Assembly: GCF_002776525.5 (NCBI RefSeq)
Contig: NC_045434.1
Location: 197,978,390-198,042,389, forward strand
Length of the DNA stretch: 64,000 bases
Direction: 5' to 3'
From: Piliocolobus tephrosceles
Lineage: Eukaryota > Chordata > Mammalia > Primates > Cercopithecidae
The notes under the pieces are model-generated. The model made no database searches, was not told where the DNA came from, and saw only the letters and a program-made list of their open reading frames with translations. Positions 11,683-23,084 of this stretch are shown piece by piece; the first letter of the stretch is position 1, and each line of letters starts with the position of its first letter. The position numbers were made by a program, and so were the translations under genes.

Positions 11683-11996
11683 GGCTGGGCACGGTGCTCA
11701 TGCCTGTAATCTCAGCATTTTGGGAGGCTGAGGCGGGCAGATCACTTGAGGTCAGAAGTTCGAGACCAGCCTGGGCAACATGGTGAAGCCCCGTCCCTAC
11801 GAAAAAAACAAAAATTAGCCGAGCATGGTGGCGGGCACATGTAATCCCAGCTACTCAGGAGGCTGAGGCAGGAGAATCACTTGAACCTGGGAGGTGAAGG
11901 TTGCAGTGAGCCACTGAACTCCAGCCTAGATGACAGAGTGAGATTCTGTCTCTAAATAAATAAATAAATAAAATAAAATAAAAAATAAATAAAAAA
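11683..11996 (+). mobile_element. Alu with (TAAA)n tail
   Basis: Sense Alu. The tail is TAAATAAATAAA followed by AATAAAATAAAA. Confidence 0.85.
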
Positions 11997-12155
11997 CGTC
12001 TGACCTCACAGGTGATGGGATGATATGTGGGGGCACATAAAGTGTTCAGTGTGAGAATTACTAACATTATTTACACAGACTCCTGGGATTGGTAAGAAGG
12101 CTCCTAGATTCTATAATATGAGCCTCAAATTTCTCCTCTATGAAATGGGGATGAT

Positions 12156-12470
12156 AGACTGGGCGCAGTGGCTCACACCTGTAATCCCAGCACTTTGGGA
12201 GGCCAAGGTAGGCGGATCACCTGAGGTCAAGAGTTTGAGACCAGCCTGGCCAACATGGTGAAACCCCGTCTCTATTAAAAATACAAAAATTAGCCAGGCA
12301 TGGTGGTGGGCACCTATAATCTCAGCTACTTGGGAGGCTGAGGCAGGAGAATAGCTTGAACCTGCGAGGCAGAGGTTGCAGTGAGCCGAGGTTGCACCAA
12401 TGCATTCCAGCCTGGGTGACATAGTGAGACTCCTTCTCAAAAACAAAACAAAACAGAAAACAAACAAAAA
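12156..12470 (+). mobile_element. Alu, full length
   Basis: Sense Alu, GACTGGGCGCAGTGG, with an AAAACAAAAC-type tail. Confidence 0.85.
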
Positions 12471-12627
12471 GAAATGGGGATAATAAAGAGAGGGGAATAA
12501 CAGGACCAGGCCTGTCTTAGGGCTCAGATCCACAGATCCACCTCTGACCACCTGGACATCTTGAGCAAGTCTCTTCTGCTCTGAGGCAGACCCCTTCTTC
12601 CTTATTAGCAAAATCTGGAATTTTATT

Positions 12628-12921
12628 TTTTTTTTGAGATGGAATTTTGCTCTTGTTTCCCAGGCTGGAGTGCAGTGGCACAATCTCAGCTCAAGACAAC
12701 CTCCACCTCCCGGGTTCAAGCAATTCTCCTGCTTCAGCCTCCCAAGTAGCTGGGATTACAGGCACCTGTCACCACACCCAACTAATTTTTTTTTTTATTT
12801 TTAGTAGAGACAGGGTTTCACCATGTTGGTCAGGCTGGTCTCGAACTCTTGACCTCAGGTGATCCACCTGCCTCAGTCTCCCAAAGTGCTGGGATTATAG
12901 GCGTTAGCCACTGTGCCCACC
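12628..12921 (-). mobile_element. Alu, full length
   Basis: Antisense Alu ending CACTGTGCCCACC. Confidence 0.85.
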
Positions 12922-13110
12922 TTTTTTTTTTTTTTTTTTTTTTAGGGATGGGGTTTTGCTGTGTTACCAAGGCTGGAGTGCAGTGGCACAACCGTAGATG
13001 GGTGCAACAACCGTAGATGGGTGCAGCCTCCCCTTCCTGGACTCAAGTGATCCTCCTGCCACAACCTCCTAAGTAGCTGGGATCTCAAGTGTGAGCTGCT
13101 ATGCCTGGCA
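12922..13110 (-). mobile_element. Alu monomer fragment with a 19-bp tandem duplication
   Basis: Antisense partial Alu. ACAACCGTAGATGGGTGCA occurs twice, perfectly, at 12988-13006 and 13007-13025. Confidence 0.75.
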
Positions 13111-13711
13111 AAACCTGGATGCTCTTTGTCTTCCTCTCAGCATCCCTGGCCCTTAGGAGAGCTTCTTCCCAGGAAGTGGATCTCAGTGGGTCTGGGCCAC
13201 CCGAGGTGGTTTCATTTCCTTACCAAGTGATTGGCAATTCTGGCCAATAAGAAATGATGGGTTGTCTTCTGTCTTAAAAGGGGTGACAAGGGAAGAGGGG
13301 ATCCTCTTTGCTTCTGAATGCCACTGTGGGCCGGTGGCCCCTGAAACCGCTGCAGCACAGCCGTTCTGGGGATGAGAAGGAGGGAGGAGCTGATGCGCAA
13401 AGGATAGAGCTCACCAGGAGGGAAAGAACATGAGTCTCGAAATCCCTTCCCCGTGGAGCCCCTGGATTAACAATCCAGAAGTTCCCAGACCTAAAACTTT
13501 GACTTCCTTGTCAGATCAGTGTCTTCATCATGTAAGTCATTTTCAGTTGACTTTTCTGTTACTGGAAGCTGACAGAATCCTCCCCAAACCTCCTGAGCCC
13601 CCTTTTTCTCATCTACGAAATGGAGATGATGATTCCTGCCTCACTGTGGCACATGGACGTGATAGGAGAGACTAAGCAAAAGGCCCAGAGATCCCTGCAT
13701 AATAAGGAGAC

Positions 13712-14065
13712 TCAGCTGGGTGCAGTGGCTCCTGCCTATAATCCCAGCACTTTGGGAGGCCGGGCGTGGTGGCTCATGCCTGTAATCCCAGCACTTTAGA
13801 AGGCTGAGGCAGGTGGATCACAAGGTCAGGAGTTCAAGACCAGCCTGGCCAATATGGTGAAACCCCATCTCTACTGAAAATACAAAAACTATCCAGGCAT
13901 GGTGGCGGGCACCTGTAGTCCCAGCTACTCGGGAGGCTGAGGCAGGAGAATTGCTTGAACCCGGGAGGCAGAGATTGCAGTGAGCTGAGATCGCGCTACT
14001 GCACTCCAGGCTGGGCAACAGAGCGAGACTCTTGTCTCAAAAATAAATAAATAAATAAAAATAAG
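13712..14065 (+). mobile_element. Alu 5' fragment fused to a full Alu, (AATA)n tail
   Basis: About 50 bp of an Alu head (13712-13760) runs at CTTTGGGAGGCC into the head of a second Alu ending in an AATAAATA repeat. The junction lies within shared GGCC. Confidence 0.8.
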
Positions 14066-14329
14066 GGGGGTCCCTCTTTCCATTCCCTGTCTGGCCAGGA
14101 ACCAGATACCCTTCAGTTGCATGACGGACTCACTTCCTGCTGCTCCTCTGTCCCCAGCTCCCCATCCTGCTTCCAAGTCTTGACCAGGTGCGTCCCGTGG
14201 CCCAGCACCATGGGAACCACCACAAGCATGAACCTCAGCCACACAAGGGGTCAAAGCAAGCCAAGGAACCAGTGCTGGTTCTCACGACGAGTGTGCAGTG
14301 GTCCTGAGCCTGGGCCTGGAGGCAGCCAG

Positions 14330-14515
14330 ACCTTGGGTCTGAATCATGGCTCTGCTGTGGCCTCCGTGTGTGTCATGAGACAGTTACAGTCACTCGTCTG
14401 TGCCTCAGCTGCTTTGTCTGTATCCTGGGAATAACAATGGCACCTGCTTCCCAGCTGGGGTGTGATTACATCAATGAATGTGGGCAGGTGCATTCAGTAG
14501 AGGCTCAAAATGGCA
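14330..14515 (+). mobile_element. MIR
   Basis: TCTGTGCCTCAGCTGCTTTG and GGAATAACAATGGCACCTGC. Confidence 0.65.
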
Positions 14516-14666
14516 GTTCCCTTACTCCTCGGTGCCCTACCTTGGCCCACTACAGTCTCCAGGCCCTTAAAAGCCTGTGACTTCAGGGACCATCTTGTCC
14601 AGCCTTTTTTTTTTTTTTTTCCTCCCCCCAAGTAGTGCAACTTCTTCAGATAAAAATCTTGTGTGG

Positions 14667-14957
14667 TCCGGGTATGTTGGCTCATGCCTGTAATCTCAGC
14701 ACTTTGGGAGGCCAAGGCAGGCAGATCACTTGAGGTCAGGAGCTCGAGACCAGTCTGCCCAACATGGTTGAAACCCTGTCTCCACTAAAACTGCAAAAAT
14801 TAGCTGGGTGTGGTGGCACACGCCTGTGATTCCAGCTACTTGGGAGGCTGAGGCAGGAGAATTGCTTGAACCCGGGAGGCAGAAGTTGCAGTGAACCGAG
14901 ATCATGCCACTGCACTCCAGCTTGGATGACAAAGCGAGACTGTCTCAAAAGGAACAA
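14667..14957 (+). mobile_element. Alu
   Basis: Sense Alu with a short degraded tail. Confidence 0.83.
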
Positions 14958-15301
14958 AAGATCTTATGTGAACAGACGTGCATAGCAGTTGCATTTGCGG
15001 TAGCCGAAAACTGGAAACAACCCAAACTCCCACAGGTCAATGGAGAAACCAACTGTGGTATATCCTAGCAACAGAATACCATTCAGCATTAAAAAGGAAT
15101 GAACTATTGATACATGGGCCAAGGGAGGTGAATCTCAAATTAATAATGCTGAGTGAAGGAAGCCAGGCAAAGAAGAGTGCATGCTGTGATTCCATTTCCA
15201 TAACATTCTAGAAAATGTAAACTGATGTAGAGTGACAGAGCCACATCGTGGTTCCTGGGCAATGGGAGGTAGAAAGGAATTAAAAAGGGGCATAAGGAAA
15301 C

Positions 15302-15478
15302 TTTTTTATTTTTATTTTTTATCTTTTTTTGAGACAGAGTCTTGTTCTATTGCCCAGACCAGGGTGCAAAGGCATGATCTCAGCTCACTGCAACCTCCGC
15401 CTCCCAGGTTCAAGCGATTCTCCTGCCTTGGCCTCCCAAAGTGCTGGGATTACAGGTGTGAGCCACTGCGCCTAGTCA
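15302..15478 (-). mobile_element. Alu with large internal deletion
   Basis: The right-end and head sequences are joined at ATTCTCCTGCC/TTGGCCTCCC. The middle of about 100 bp is missing. Confidence 0.8.
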
Positions 15479-15480
15479 AC

Positions 15481-15797
15481 TTTTTTTTTTTTGTAAGACA
15501 GGGTCTTGCTCTGTCACCCTGGCTGGAGTGCAGTGGCGCAATTATGACTCACTTAGCCTCGACCTCTTGGGCTCATGTGATCCTTCCACCTCATGATCCT
15601 TCCACCTCAGTCTCCCAGGTAACTGGAACTACATGAGTACATTCGCACCACCACGCAAAGCTAGTTTTTGTATTTTTTGTAGAGACGAGGTTTTGCCGTG
15701 TTGCCCAGGCTGGTCTCAAACTCCTAGACTCAAATGATCCTCCTGTCTCAGCCTCTCAAAGTGCTGGGATTACAGGTGTGAGCTGTGGCTCCAGGCC
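15481..15797 (-). mobile_element. Alu (AluJ-like) with a 16-bp tandem duplication
   Basis: TGATCCTTCCACCTCA occurs twice in direct succession near 15578-15609. Confidence 0.8.
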
Positions 15798-15892
15798 ATG
15801 AGGAAGCTTTTGAGGGTGAAGGATGTGCTCACTATCATGGTTGTGTTGATGGTTTCACTGGTGTATCTATGTGTCAAAACTTATCAAATTAA

Positions 15893-17139
15893 CCAGGTGC
15901 GGTGGCTCATGCCTGTAATCCCAGCTCTTTGGGAGGCTGAGGAGGGCAGATTACTTGAGGTCAGGAGTTCGAGACCAGCCTGGTCAACATGGTGAAACCC
16001 TGTCTCTACTAAAATACAAAGAAATTTTGGGAGGCTGAGGTGGGTGGATCACGAGGTCAGGAGATCGAGACCATCCTGGCTAACATGGTGAAACCCCATC
16101 TCTCCTAAAAATACAAAAAATTAGCCAGGCATGGTGGCAGTCTAGTCCCAGCTACTCAGGAGGCTGAAGCAAGAGAATCACTTGAACCGGGTGAGAGGTG
16201 AAGCTGCCTGGGCTTCTGGGTCAGGTGGGGACTTGGAGAACTTTTCTGTCTAGCTAAAGGATGGTAAACACACCAATCAGCACTCTGTGTCTAGCTAAAG
16301 GTTTGTAAACACACCAATCAGCACTCTGTAAAAATGGACCAATCAGCACTCTGTAAAATGGACCAATCAGCAGGAGATGGGTGGAGCCAAATAAGGGAAT
16401 AAAAGCTGGCCACCCGAGCCAGCAGCAGCAACCTCGTTGGGTTTGCTGCCGTGCAGTGGTGGGTATGTTATTTTGCTTTTTGCAATAAATCTTGCTGCTG
16501 CTCCCTCTTTGGGTCTGCACTACCTTTAAGAGCTGTAACACTCCCTGTGAAGGTCTGTAGCTTCGCTCGTGAAGTCAGCAAGACCACGAACCCACTGGGA
16601 GGAACAAACAATTCAGGACAAGCCACCTTTGAGAGCTGCATCACTCACTGCGAAGGTCTGTGGCTTCACTCCTGAAGTCAGCAAGACCACGAACCCACTG
16701 GAAGGAAGAAACTCTGGGCACATCTGAACATCTGAAGGAAGAAACTCTGGACACACCATCTTTAAGAACTATAACATTCACCCTGAGGGTCTGCAGCTTC
16801 ATTCTTGAAGTGAGCGAGACCAAGAACCCACCAGAAGGAACCACTTCTGGACACACAGGGAGGCGGAGGTTGCAGTGAGCTGAGATTGTGCCACTGCACT
16901 CCAGCCTAGGCGACAGAGCGAAACTGTCTCCAAAAAACAAAAACAAACAAACAAAGAAACAAAGAAATTAGCCAGGCATGGTGGCAGGTGCCTGTAATCC
17001 CAGCTACTCTGGAGGCTGAGGCAGGAGAATCACTTGAACCCAGGAGCCAGAGGCTGTAGTGAGCAGAGATCGCGCCAGTGCACTCTAGCCTGGGCAACAG
17101 AGTGTGACTCTCTGTCTCTAAAAAAAAAAAAAAAAAAAA
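15893..17139 (+). mobile_element. Alu split by a second Alu that is itself split by LTR12
   Basis: The outer Alu is 15893-16024 plus 16965-17139. The nested 5'-truncated AluY-like copy is 16025-16191 plus 16856-16964. ACAAAGAAATT flanks the nested copy on both sides. The LTR12 sits inside it. Confidence 0.82.
16192..16855 (+). mobile_element. Solo LTR12-type (HERV9 family) endogenous retroviral LTR
   Basis: The LTR starts TGAGAGGTGAAGC and ends GACACA. It contains the family's CCAAT tandem (four ACCAATCAG copies, 16272-16371), a TATA-like AATAAAAGC near 16398 and a poly(A) signal AATAAA near 16484, followed by the GAAGGTCTGTAGCTTC-type repeats. It interrupts an Alu: CTTGAACCGGG on the left continues as CAGGGAGGCGGAGG on the right, with CCGGG/CAGGG as a decayed 4-5 bp target duplication. 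No internal viral genes are present, so this is a solo LTR. It faces rightward, antisense to SRRM1. Confidence 0.88.
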
Positions 17140-17235
17140 GTTTCGTATTGTACATACTCAATATGTCTGTTATATAAGTATGTCAGTTTCTTGTATGTCA
17201 GTTTTACCTCCGTGAAGCTGTAAAGTCACTATTGT

Positions 17236-18489
17236 GAAATCCCAGTGTGTAAAAGCTAAGAATGGAGCAGCTCTGGGTGGCAGGGTGAGGGCTGGAGTAC
17301 CAGACCCCATCTGCCCCTGAGGATTATCCAGTTCACACCTGGTCTCTACCTGGCACAGTTTGAAAACCCATCAGATGCCTTTGACAGAGCCTTGCCTAAA
17401 GTCCTCCAGACTGAGAGTTGAGCAGAACCAGGAACAGAAGCTGGGATTCCTCCCTGTGTGACCAGAACGCTACAACAGGCACTGGTGATGGAGGGCATGT
17501 TCATCAAGGGCCTTAAGGATGGCCCAACAGCACAGCTGCTAACTGGCCCTGAGGTTCTACTCTGTGCTAAGCCCTAGACTAGCTCTTGGGGAAGCACAGG
17601 GGTAAGGAGGCCCCAGTTGCTTGTCCTCAGGGAGCTCTCCATCTAATTGGGAACAAGAAAGAACTGGAATTCAGGAAGTACCAGAAACAGAAAATGACAC
17701 AGATGACTTGAGTGTCATCTGGCTGTCACACTTGAGTGTCCTGGGCTGGAGTGCTGTTGACCACACCCAGAGAGGGCAGCACATGTGGCATGAGCTGTTT
17801 CTCCAGCAGCCCAGGAAGAAGGCACAAGGAACACTTTGTGGCAGGGTAGCAAGTGGTATGCCAGAACCACGGTATGTAAATGCCCTCGAGGGAATGTCCC
17901 TTGCTCCACAGTAGGGACACTGATGCCCAGAGAGGAGAAGGGACAAAACCAGAACAAGAGCCTGCGCCTCCTGACTCCAGTTCCAGTCACTCGCCAAATC
18001 TGCCCCTCGGGAGTGTTTGGCATTTGCGCATCGCAGTGCTGCAGTCTGGTGTTCCCCTTGGTAGGACAGGCTATGGGGGCTGGGTCCTGGACCATGAGGC
18101 CAGGACAGCGCCATGACACAGGCTGAGGGGGAGGATATGACCTACTCATCCAGGCGTCTCCCCAGCTGCTGCTGGGCCAGGCGCTGACAGACCTCCTCCC
18201 CGCCGAGTCCTCTGGAATGCTTGGAGCTCAGTGGTGATAGTCCAGAACTTCTCTTCCCCTGGAGGGCTCTTGCATGGAGGCAAAGTTCTAGATAAGGACC
18301 TAGAGCTTTGCCCTTTCCTCCAGCCTGCCCTCCTCCTTTCCTGGGGACTTGATGAACACCAGGGACGGAAGCAGTCACTCTTGGGCAGGGACACTTGGGC
18401 GCCCTAATCAGCCTGCCTACTTCCTGCCCTGGCTCCTGCTCTGAGATTAAGAAAAACAACAACCTCTTACATTTAGACAACTTCTTTGC
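17236..18489. other. Repeat-poor intergenic stretch, no gene recognised
   Basis: This is one of the longest intergenic stretches here free of obvious repeats. Open frames on both strands (up to about 147 codons near 17671-18149) overlap each other and match no family I know. I see no splice-linked structure. Probably non-coding. Confidence 0.5.
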
Positions 18490-18630
18490 TATACATGGAG
18501 GATGCTCACATACATGCCCTTATTAAAAATGTTTTTACCCAATCCTCACAATTTGGGTGACAAATTATGATCCCCATTTTACAGATAAGGAAACTGAGGC
18601 TGAGTGAGATGAAAGATTTACCCTGGCCTT
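18490..18630 (-). mobile_element. MIR
   Basis: CCCCATTTTACAGATAAGG followed by AAACTGAGGCTGAG. Confidence 0.78.
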
Positions 18631-18668
18631 AGAATTAGTGTGTTCAGAGTTTGCTCATGAACTTAAGT

Positions 18669-18995
18669 TTTTTTTTTTTTTTTTTTTTTTTTTGAGATGC
18701 AATTTCGCTCTTGTTGCTCAGGCTGGAGTGCAATGGCAATGGTGTGATCTCGGCTCACCGCAACCTCTGCCTCCTGAGTTCAAGCAATTCTCCTGCCTCA
18801 GCCTCCCGAGTAGCTGGGATTATGGGCGCCTGCCACTGCGCCTGCCACTGCACCTGACTAATTTTGGTATTTTTAGTAGAGATGAGGTTTCACAATGTTG
18901 GCCAGGCTGGTCTCGAACTCCTGACCTCAGGTGATCCACTCGCCTCGGCCTCTTGAGGTGGTGAGATTACAGGCGTGAGCCACCGCGTCCACCCA
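18669..18995 (-). mobile_element. Alu, full length
   Basis: Antisense Alu, T24 tail. GCCTGCCACTGC is duplicated in tandem near 18828-18852. Confidence 0.85.
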
Positions 18996-19053
18996 GGTCT
19001 TTGGTTTTGTACTTTTTTATTCTTTATTTTTTAAAGGTCCTCTTCCACCTCCA

Positions 19054-19199
19054 AGACATAGTCTTGCTCTGTTGCCCAGGCTGGAGTGCAGTGGCATGAT
19101 CACGGCTCATTGCATCCTCGATCTTCCGGGCTCAAGCCATCCTCCCACCTCAGCCTCCTAAAATGCTGGGATTACAGGTGCACACCACCATGCCTGGCC
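19054..19199 (-). mobile_element. Alu monomer (FLAM-like)
   Basis: One antisense monomer ending CCATGCCTGGCC, without a clear tail. Confidence 0.7.
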
Positions 19200-19319
19200 C
19201 CTCAAGTCTTCGGACTCCTAGTTTTCCCCTCTCTACTCCTGTCCTTGAGCTCCTGTGAATGCCTGGAGGGAGTGCTATGTGATCGAAAACAGATGAGTGC
19301 TGAGATGTTCAAGCTGAAT

Positions 19320-19515
19320 TTCAGTCTCGGTTCCACTGCTTAGTTTTGCTGGACTAGTTACTCCACCCCTCTGGGCTTCACTTTCTTTATCTGTTAAACG
19401 GGATAATTATAGTAACCACCCATCAGGGTTGATGTGAGAATGACACAAAACAGCCACATGTGAAGTACTTGGCACACAGTAAGCAGAAAGCACTCAGTGA
19501 ATCACAGCTGCTGTT
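19320..19515 (+). mobile_element. MIR
   Basis: TCTTTATCTGTTAAACGGGA and CTTGGCACACAGTAAGCAG. Confidence 0.75.
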
Positions 19516-19799
19516 TAATCACGGGTCCTGCTGGCGAGGCCACGTCTGTCCCGCAGCTCTCTGCACATACGATGTCTTTCCTGTGAGCCTCTGTTTCTCC
19601 CAGTGCCTTGCCCCGTGTCCTTGCTGGCTGCTGGGAGGATCAGATGAGATGGTGAAGGGCAAAGGGCATGAAGTGTGCAGCTTTTTCTCTGCTGGGGTAT
19701 GAATGATCACGCAAGACCCAGTGTGTCAGAAGTGAGGCTGCTCCTAAAATTTCATTATCTCCTCTGGACAGAAGTGAACTAAAAACCCCAAAGCATCCT

Positions 19800-19915
19800 C
19801 AGACATGTTAATACAACCTTCTGCATTCATACGGGAGGACACTGAGGCCCAGAGAGGAGCAGGGACTTCCTCAAGGTCACACAGCAAGGCTGGGTGGAAG
19901 CTGGCCCAGAGCCCT
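19800..19915 (-). mobile_element. MIR
   Basis: ACACTGAGGCCCAGAGAGG and CAAGGTCACACAGCAAGG. Confidence 0.75.
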
Positions 19916-20175
19916 TCCCACCTGGCCACATGATTCCTCTGTCTTCCTTCCCCCACAGCGACTGACCCAGAGAGAACTGGAAATTGTTGCCCAATGTTTA
20001 AGGGCAATTACAGGATGGAAAAGCCGTGTCTTAGCAGGAGTGGCCAGTGGAAGGATGAGTGCCATGGTCAGAGTCCACAGAACAATGTGGTTTTCATGTA
20101 CCCAGCATCACCGGTGGCCACGGGACAGTAGTGTGTACTCACCATGTTGTCCAGGCTTGTAGTATAAAGGACCAA

Positions 20176-20905
20176 GGCCGAGCACGGTGGCTCATGCTTG
20201 TAATTCCAGCACTTTGGGAGGCCAAGGCAGGTGAATCACGAGATTAAGAGTTCAAGACCAGCCTGGCCAACATGGTGGAGCCCCGTCTCTACTAAAAATA
20301 CAAAAATTAGGCCGGGCGCAGTGGCTCATGCCTGTAATCCCAGCACTTTGGAAGGCCGAGCAGGTGGATCACGAGGTCAGGAGATCGAGACCATCCTGGC
20401 TAACACAGTGAAACCCCGTCTCTACTAAAAATACAAAAAATTGGCCGGGCGTGGTGGCGGGTGCCTGTAGTCCCAGCTACTTGGGAGGCTGAGGCAGGAG
20501 AATGGCGTGAACCCAGGAGGCAGAGCTTGCAGTGAGCCGAGATTGCGCCACTGCCACTCCAGCCTGGGCGATGGAGCGAGACAACATCTCAAAAAAAAAA
20601 AAAAAAAAATCAACCAGGTGTGGCGGCAGGTGCCTATAATCCCAGCACTTTGGGAGACTGAGGCAGGAGGATTGCTCGAGCCCAGGAGTTCGAGACCAGC
20701 CTGGGCAACATGGCGAAACCCCATCTCTATTAAAAATACAAAAAATTAGCCGGGTATGGTGGTGTGAGCCTGTAGTCCCAACTACTCGAGACGCTGAAGT
20801 GAGAGGATCATCTGAGCCTGAGAGGTTGAGGCTGCAAGTTAGCCATGATGGTACCCCTGCACTCCAGCCTGGGTGACAAAGTGAGACCCCGACTCAAAAA
20901 AAAGA
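20176..20905 (+). mobile_element. Alu cluster: half Alu, AluY, full Alu
   Basis: A left half (20176-20310), an AluY-like copy starting GGCCGGGCGCAGTGG (20311-20609) and a further Alu (20610-20905), all sense. Confidence 0.82.
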
Positions 20906-21042
20906 AAAAAAAATAGGACCAAAGACTGAGAAGGTGAGAAGGGTCCACCCTTCCTCCTCTAGAGCCTGGGCCCAGCTCCCACCACTGCCCATACAAGGAG
21001 CATGGTCAGACAAGGCAGATCTGGAGGATAAGATGAGGAAAA

Positions 21043-21062
21043 TAACACACACACACACACAC
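21043..21062. repeat. (CA)n microsatellite
   Basis: About 10 perfect dinucleotide units. Confidence 0.9.
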
Positions 21063-21335
21063 ATCATCGTCATCATCGCTCTGGGGAAAGCTAGCTGCTA
21101 TGGAGAGCCCACTTGGTGAGGCACTGAGACCTCTTGCCAATTGCCACAAGAGTGCCCCATCTTGGAAGGGGATCCTCCAGCCCCATCTTGGAAGTGGATA
21201 ACTGTACCCCTCACCAACATCTTCCTATAAACACGTTAGAGACCCTGAGCCAGAACCACTAATTGAGATCTCTTCCAATTTCCAACCCTCAACTCTGGCA
21301 ACTCAGAGAGATGATAAATGTTTTTTGCTATTGTT

Positions 21336-21634
21336 GGCTTTTTTTTTTTTTTCAAGACAGAGTCTTGCTCTGTCGCCCAGGCTGGAGTGCAGTGACCCGA
21401 TCTTGGCTCCTTGCAACCTCTGTCTCCCAGGTTCAAGCGATTCTCCTGCCTCAGCCTCCTGAGTAGCTGGAATTACAGGCGGCTGCCACCACACTCGGCT
21501 AATTTTTGTATTCTTAGTAGAGACGGGGTTTCACCATGTTGGCAAGGCTGGTCTTGAACTCTTAACCTCGTGATTCGCCTGCCTCGGCCTCCCAAAGTGC
21601 TGGGATTACAGGTGTGAGCCACCGCGCCTGGCCC
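21336..21634 (-). mobile_element. Alu, full length
   Basis: Antisense Alu ending CCGCGCCTGGCCC. Confidence 0.85.
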
Positions 21635-21734
21635 AATACATGTTTTAAGCTGCTAAATTGGGGGTGATTTGTTACACATCAGTTAGTAACTCGTAACACC
21701 CCAGGCTAGGTTCTATTTCTTCTTTCACTGTTTT

Positions 21735-22048
21735 CTTTTTTTCTTGCTTTGGAGTACAGGGTCTCTTTCTGTTGCCCAGGCTGGAGTGCAGTGGTGCAAT
21801 CACGGCTCATTGCAGCCTCTATTCAAGCAATTCTCCTGGGCTAAAGTGATCCACCCACCTCAGCCTCCCAAGTAGCTGGGACCATAGGTGTGGGCCAATA
21901 CACCCGGCTAATAAAGATTTTTTTTTTTTTTTAGTAGAGGTCTCACAATGTTGCCCGGGCTTGTCTTCAACACATAAGCTCAAATGATCCTCCCACCTCG
22001 ACCTCCCAAAGTGCTGGGATTGCAGGTGTGAACCACTGTGCCTGGCCT
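21735..22048 (-). mobile_element. Alu (AluJ-like)
   Basis: Diverged antisense Alu ending CACTGTGCCTGGCC. Confidence 0.8.
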
Positions 22049-22723
22049 AGGTTCTGTTTCTTCATGAAGTCCCTGGGCTCTGCCTTCCTCTGTATGTTGA
22101 CTTCATTGTCAAAAGGAATCCCCTGTTGGGAATAAGAGCTACTGCATCTCATGTCCCCTCAACACACTGTCCCGGGAAAGAGAGTATCTCTTCCGGTACT
22201 CCTGTAGAAATTAAAAGCAGCTTCTCTCCCTCAAAAAGCTCCACTGACTTCTCTTGGCAAATCCTTGGCTGTGACTGAGGTAGTGTTCATTTCTGTGCCT
22301 ACAGAGATTGGATGCATATGGCTTCTCCTCCAGGGTCATCAGAGCCCACCCTGGAAGAGTGCTACCAACCCCTCCCACTGGCATAGAATGCCAGTAGAGC
22401 CCAGTACGGCTCTGATGGTGGGAGAGGCGGGGAACATATGTCGGGAAGCCATGTAATAGCCACGACATCGGGGTAGTATGTGGAAGGGTCACGAACAGAA
22501 AATTCCCCACAGGCCCCAGAACATCCTCTAGAGCATCAGTCCCCAAACTTTTTGGCACCAGGGACCAGTTTCATGGAAGACAATTTTTCCACGGGCATGG
22601 GGAGCATGGTTTTGGGATGAAACTGTCCCACCTCAGATCAGCAGTCAGTAGATTCTAATAAGGAGCACAAAACCTAGATCTCTCAGATGCGCAGTTCACA
22701 GTAGAGTTCATGCTCCTATGAGT

Positions 22724-22968
22724 ATCTTTTTTTTTGAATGGAAGTCTGACTCTGTCACCCAGACTGGAGTGCAGTGGCTCGATCTTGGCTCACTGCAACC
22801 TCCGCCTCCCGGGCTTAAGCGATTCTTCTGCCTCAGCCTCCTGAGTAGCTGGGACTACAGGCGCCCGCCACCACGCCTGGCTTGCAGTGAGCCGAGATTG
22901 CGTCACTGCACTCCAGCCTGGGCGACAGAGTGAGACTTCATCTCAAAAAAAAAAAAAAAAAAAAAAAG
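22724..22968. mobile_element. Head-to-head Alu fusion (inverted Alu pair)
   Basis: The antisense Alu part (22724-22882) is joined directly at GCCTGGCT/TGCAGTGAGCC to a sense Alu 3' part with a 23-base A-tail. Arms of about 63 bp are reverse complements. Confidence 0.85.
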
Positions 22969-23084
22969 GCCGGGCACAGTGATTCACGCCTGTAATGCTA
23001 CCACTTTGGGAGGCTGAGGCAGGTGGATCACGAGGTCAGGAGTTCGAGACCAGCCTGGTCAACATGGTGAAACCCCATCTCTAC
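22969..23084 (+). mobile_element. Alu left half
   Basis: GGCCGGGCACAGTGATTC to CATCTCTACTA, truncated at its 3' end against MER1-type sequence. Confidence 0.8.

Larger units (their letters stand above)
14959..17235 (+). mobile_element. Old L1M 3' end, interrupted by Alus and LTR12
   Basis: The fragments 14959-15301, 15798-15892 and 17140-17235 read as the classic L1M 3' region: CTGGAAACAACCCAAA, GGAATGAACTATTGATACAT, CTTATCAAATTA, ATGTCAGTTTTACCTC. They are interrupted by antisense Alus, a nested Alu pair and an LTR12. The open frames in it are decayed. Confidence 0.75.

Noticed and set aside
16192..16855. Retroviral genes near the LTR12
   Set aside because: The Alu closes directly on both sides of the LTR, so it is solo. 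Open frames in it (16254-16878) are LTR sequence, not gag, pol or env.
17671..18149. Overlapping open frames of 144-147 codons on the minus strand
   Set aside because: They overlap in several frames, match no known family and have no splice or promoter context. Chance open frames in GC-richer DNA are the simpler explanation.
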